Shown here piece by piece: positions 59,935 through 64,000 of a stretch of DNA of 64,000 nt. Each line of letters starts with the position of its first letter. The first letter of the stretch is position 1. Source of the DNA: Lobosporangium transversale (Eukaryota; Mortierellomycota; Mortierellomycetes; Mortierellales; Mortierellaceae); contig NW_019029024.1 of assembly GCF_002105155.1 (NCBI RefSeq), forward strand, positions 62,001 through 126,000. Direction: 5' to 3'. The translations under genes and the position numbers were made by a program. The notes below the pieces were generated by a model. The model was given only the letters and a program-made list of their open reading frames with translations. It was not told where the DNA came from and searched no databases.

Positions 59935-62900
59935 TTAACTTCGAAGCAATGGCATTGGGTGGCCTTTTTCGATCTCTTCCAGATTGCGTTGACGAAGAGG
60001 TGTGTCGGCAAATAATGCACACAAAAGGTTCGACAATTCACGCACTTGAAACATATAGAGTTGTCCAGCTCTAAAGCGGGTCATGATCTCAGCAAATGAC
60101 AATTCAAGAATATCAGCTAAGAGCTGAAACTTTTTCCAAGACAGCACAAAATGATAAATCGGGTCCTATTCAGTCCAAAAGATTGGAGCTCCATATCAAT
60201 AAACATGAATCAATCCAGTTCGAGCACTGCAGCAATGCATTCATTGTCTACCATACTGACCTCATCCTCATATGCATCGCCTCTTATAAGCTCTACAAGG
60301 GGACTAGCATGGTCGAATTGATCTTCGCATTCAAACAAAACCCCACATAAAGCTGCAAGCTTATGTGATTCTTGTTCAGAAATATCTGTCAAACCTTCAA
60401 GCTCACGGATTACTCGCATGATTGTATCATCAAGTAGTTTGCCTAGAACCTTATAAAACGACATAGGTGACATGATCGGCTAGGACATTTCATGATGCCA
60501 CAAAAAAAAAAAAAAAAAAAAAAAAATCAGACTATGTATTATAAGAGGCCATTGCAGTATCTCTGTTAATATTCTTATAATCATTTCTAGCCATTTACCT
60601 TCCAAGCTTTGCCTAGATGCTTGAAGACAAGAACAACCTGCTTCATAGATCTCTCATAAGCAGCAAAATTACTTTCAACACTGGAGTCTCTGAAACCCCG
60701 TGCCTCGTCTACACTCTGCATTAGTTCATCCAATTGTTTTTGCTGTGATTGGGCACCAGAGAACGACAAGAAAAGTCAGTAGCCATTCATTAAGAATGAG
60801 AACGGAACGTTGATGTGTACATTCAAGTTCAAGCTCCCGTACCACTTGAATATCAAGCCATTTTTTAGCCAAATCCTTTAGCCCAGGGATAACATCATCA
60901 TATTGAACCTCATCCAATCCGGGAATTCCACTTTCCAGTCTTGCAGGCACCTTCTCCAGTTCGCGCGCAATATACATACAATCATTAAAGAAAAGGATTG
61001 CCAGAGCTGGCACATTCCCCAAAGTCCTTGCATGATGAACTGGCATTAAGGCTCGGTAAAGATCGATTAATGACCGTGTGGCTTGATAGAGATGCCTAGA
61101 ACTATACAACGAGCATCATTTTCCTATTTAGCCATCAACATACATTTGTAAACTGATAAGCTGCCTCCGCACAACATTGAGAGTTACATGGCACTTACGC
61201 CTCTTCGTTGAGCGACATGGCTTCGCCAAGAGTGCTCGTGATCATATCAACGATCTGCTTAGACTTCATACTGATTGATGAATCTTTCAGGTCCATTTCA
61301 GGGTCTTTAATACTATCCCAACTATGGATATCTTTCTCGAGTTCGTCTATCGCAAAATGCAGAGAAAGAAAGTCAAGATACTATTGGAAGACGACGAGGG
61401 AAAAGAAAAGGCTGAATACAAAACTTTTCTGACTTCAAATTACCTTGCCTATCCAACTCCCTTACATGAATGGTTTTGAAATCATCGCTCATGATTACAG
61501 CACGCCCAATCTTCAAGAGCGCATCCCTCTTATGATTAGTGTAGTGAACATCAATATGTTCAACAAAGTCGCGGAGGACTCTATCGTCAGCAGTCAGATA
61601 GCCTATTAACAGAGGGATTAGTCACGATGAGGTACTCGAATAGTGAAAGAGTGAAAATGTAGGACGCGTATCATGCATAACATGAGACATACCCATGGCA
61701 ATAAGCTTCTCTTCGAATTGAATAGCAGCCGTTGCGATGGGCCCAAATTGGTTCAATTCCTCAACGTTGGTTGGCACAAGTTTCGAGAGATGGTCAACTG
61801 AAACCATGGCACATGTCTTCTTTGCAATATTGCGCCCAATAAAGTGTACCAGTTTTTCGGTATCGGAAGGATCCTTTCTATTGTTGAACTCCGCTATTGA
61901 GTAGTCACTCAAAAAGACATCGCGATATAGGAATTGAAACACGCTAAAGATTTGATTAAATAAAGTGTCTGCAGGATAATTTAGCTGAAAGATATAATGC
62001 GAAGTACTAATAAAGCATTAGCTGCAACAATGTGTATTCGGGGGTTGACACTCCATTACCTGCTCCGTTACTATTTTCTGGAATAAGTGCGATAGTTGAA
62101 TGGTGTGCGGAGGCATAATCTCCAGAATTCTCGATGGCCAACCGTACATTTCCGTGATCTCGAATAAGCGGTTGCAGCAAATGACGAATAAGGGTATTTT
62201 GTACAACCTTGAGTTTATCGTTGATGACATCCAGGAGCATTAGTGTTCGTATGAGCTCGTGCCATCTTACAGTTCCCGGTGCTGATCTTGAGCTGGAGCG
62301 ATAGTGCGTAAGTGTTGGGACTTTAACATCATAGGATAAATTGAGTTTAAAAATGCCGCCGTTCTGTTCCGTTGGAAGTTCGAGATATATAGCACCAGCG
62401 ACTAGCTCATCCAACATTTGATCTATGGCCTCGGTCATCTTGGAGCACTGATCCTAGGATGGTATGGATATCGAGAGTGTTTAATGTTTAAAAAATATCT
62501 TATGCATATGTTAATATAGTATCTATTTTAGAAGAATAGTAAATTGTAGCTTACAGTCAGAGACTTAGTAATTTGTGAAGCGGCAACTCCTGGACTAGGA
62601 GGCTGCGCAAGGAGTTTGGCCTAAAGTAATAGGAGTAATAATAATATCTAATTAAGTCCTCATATTATTATCCTACAGTCCCAAGTATTATAAGAGTTAT
62701 CATTGATGACAAGATGTATTAAAGCGTATCTCTACGTACTGCTTGCTGGATACAATGTCCTGCCTGAAGAATCTTCCCTGCGTCCATATAGCCTTCGTAC
62801 TCGGAAAGGATATCATTAATCTAGATATAATGGAGAGCATGAAGCTTGTGATTAAAAGAGACTGAAAGTCAAACATAAAGCTAATGGCTCGTTGTAGAAA

Positions 62901-63590
62901 TTGGCATGCATGTGCATCAAGATTTACCCTTGAAAAATGGTTCAAGCCGTCCAGGATGGCGTTGCTCTCCTGCACCTTGTATGAAATTTCATGGTGATCC
63001 ACTAATGCAGACATGACCTGTTGTCTCAAACCTGTCTATTAAATTTTGATAGAGTTTGAACACTGGTTATTGAACCAGAGAACAAGAAAGAGTTGGAGGA
63101 ATGAGCCACAGATATGTAGATGTCATGAACGTGCCTCAGAGTCCATAGTTTGCGTCGCAATACTGTCTACTTGCTGAAGTAGGTCATCTATCTTGTCCTT
63201 AAGCTCCAATGAGTATTCAAACGACTCTGAGAAAGCATTGTAGTTGGCGAGTAGCTTTTTGTAAACTTGCGCCTATCATTAACGTCAGATACAATAAAAG
63301 AAATGGAGTAAGCAAATTGCTTTTTAGTAAACTAGTACTCTGATGCTTCATCGCAATAACCAGATAATGCAGCCTGTGCTCACCTTGATAGCCTGTATCT
63401 CCACGTCGACACTCGCAATTGCTTGCGCAAGTTCGTCGGTTGTTACAGGCGCGCCATTATGACCGTTAGTTGCAGGCAGCGAGGTAGATGTGCAAACGTT
63501 GGCAGGAGAAGAGATGCTATGCGATTGTTCGTCCAGGTGTGACGCGACAAAACGCGCAAATGAGTGTCCAGTGACGACGGATGTGGCCAT
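59935..63590 (-). CDS. ZW10: ZW10 homologue (NRZ/Dsl1 tethering complex)
   Basis: About eleven exons. Exon 1 is 63384-63590 (MATSVVTGHSFARFVASHLD). Further coding blocks lie at about 63138-63275, 62930-63041, 62740-62820, 62558-62620, 62060-62455, 61690-62000, 61444-61601, 61200-61347, 60750-61095, 60596-60745, 60245-60478 and the last at 59935-60105. Not every junction was closed. Recognisable ZW10 stretches are YQATRSLIDLYRALMPVHHA, NVPALAILFFNDCMYIAREL, SFYKVLGKLLDDTIMRVIRE and SLNEE before the C-terminal domain. ZW10 with RINT1 and NAG tethers Golgi-derived vesicles to the ER; in animals it also serves the kinetochore. The product is about 750-800 aa. An A-run lies in the penultimate intron (about 60500-60526). 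Confidence 0.85.
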
Positions 63591-63762
63591 GGTATATTAG
63601 GGTGATGATTCAATGGAAGGTTTGTGCATGGGAGATCTCACATTTTTGAACTTTTGGGCGAATGGCACGTGCTCTAATCATCTCATTATAGCCGTTGAAT
63701 TCTGGCCAAAAAAAAAAAAAAAAAAAAAAAATTCTGGCCTTCCAGCCTTCTCTCCTCTTCTC
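63591..63762. promoter_or_regulatory. Short bidirectional promoter, ZW10 and right-edge gene
   Basis: Only 172 bp separate the two divergent ATGs. The spacer contains an A-run of about 25 (63707-63731). A shared promoter is inferred from spacing alone. Confidence 0.45.
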
Positions 63763-64000
63763 ATGTCGTCTTACATCAACTCGCCCTTAGAATGGACGTG
63801 GTTCTCACAAGTCTTTGCTACACACTGTTTGCAGTGTTCCTCAAATCATACATCTAAAATCAATTCCTCACGACGCAGAAAGACCAACGACGATGAAGAT
63901 ATCAATGACTTCTCTTCACCACCATCGAAAATAAGGCAACTTGAGAATGATATTGTCATAGCGGTAGCAGGAACACGTAGAATGTCTTTGGATAAACAAT
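63763..64000 (+). CDS. 5' part of an unidentified gene cut by the window edge
   Basis: The frame from the ATG at 63763 stays open to the last base (79 codons), starting MSSYINSPLEWTWFSQVFAT and continuing with a basic SRRRKTNDDEDIND stretch. It includes a CxxC-like THCLQCSS. I do not recognise the family. The codon make-up and the divergent position next to ZW10 support a real first exon. Confidence 0.5.
   Translation, partial: MSSYINSPLEWTWFSQVFATHCLQCSSNHTSKINSSRRRKTNDDEDINDFSSPPSKIRQLENDIVIAVAGTRRMSLDKQ

Overview
The window is nuclear DNA from a filamentous fungus of an early-diverging lineage; a Mortierella-like member of Mucoromycota is my best guess. The reasons are short GT-AG introns (up to eight per gene), a Hsp104 disaggregase (absent from animals), ALG14, MRH4, MIC19 and RPC5 orthologues of fungal type, a Crypton, a Helitron, a Tc1/mariner element, and many A or T homopolymers of 15-30 nt, mostly in introns and spacers. 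There are no operons. Genes lie on both strands and most are conserved single-copy housekeeping genes.

Layout. 0-6.1 kb: a minus-strand Ser/Thr/Pro-rich single-pass membrane protein and WBP11, a splicing-associated protein. 6.2-7.6 kb: an internally deleted Helitron in the WBP11 promoter. 8.6-10.8 kb: a secreted, membrane-anchored periplasmic-binding-protein-like receptor whose architecture matches eukaryotic cobalamin-acquisition (CBA1-like) proteins. 11.2-14.1 kb: DBP4 ribosome-biogenesis helicase. 14.4-18.5 kb: a diverged tandem duplication. It holds a basic RG-rich protein gene and a convergent orphan VWA5-tail gene, then a collapsed copy of the first and a second copy of the second. 18.8-21.0 kb: an apparently intact Crypton tyrosine-recombinase gene.

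21.5-28.0 kb: an FAD monooxygenase with microexons, a membrane-anchored copper-radical oxidase and an UNC93-like transporter. 30-42 kb: mitochondrial uL22m, CCT7, MIC19, RPN11, IST1 and HSP104, all protein-homeostasis, mitochondrial or ESCRT genes. 42.3-46.3 kb: a membrane-anchored oligopeptidase B-like protease. Its natural C-terminus has been replaced by the terminal repeat of a complete Tc1/mariner element at 46.3-47.9 kb. 48-64 kb: MRH4, ALG14, a VOPP1-like PY-motif protein, RPC5 (Pol III), CMTR1 (mRNA cap methyltransferase), MED17 (Mediator), ZW10 (NRZ tether/kinetochore) and the first exon of a divergent gene cut by the right edge.

Coding structures were assembled by hand from splice signals, reading phase and protein-family conservation. 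Exon boundaries are given where reading phase closes. Those of ZW10, the left-edge gene and the first exon of CCT7 are incomplete.
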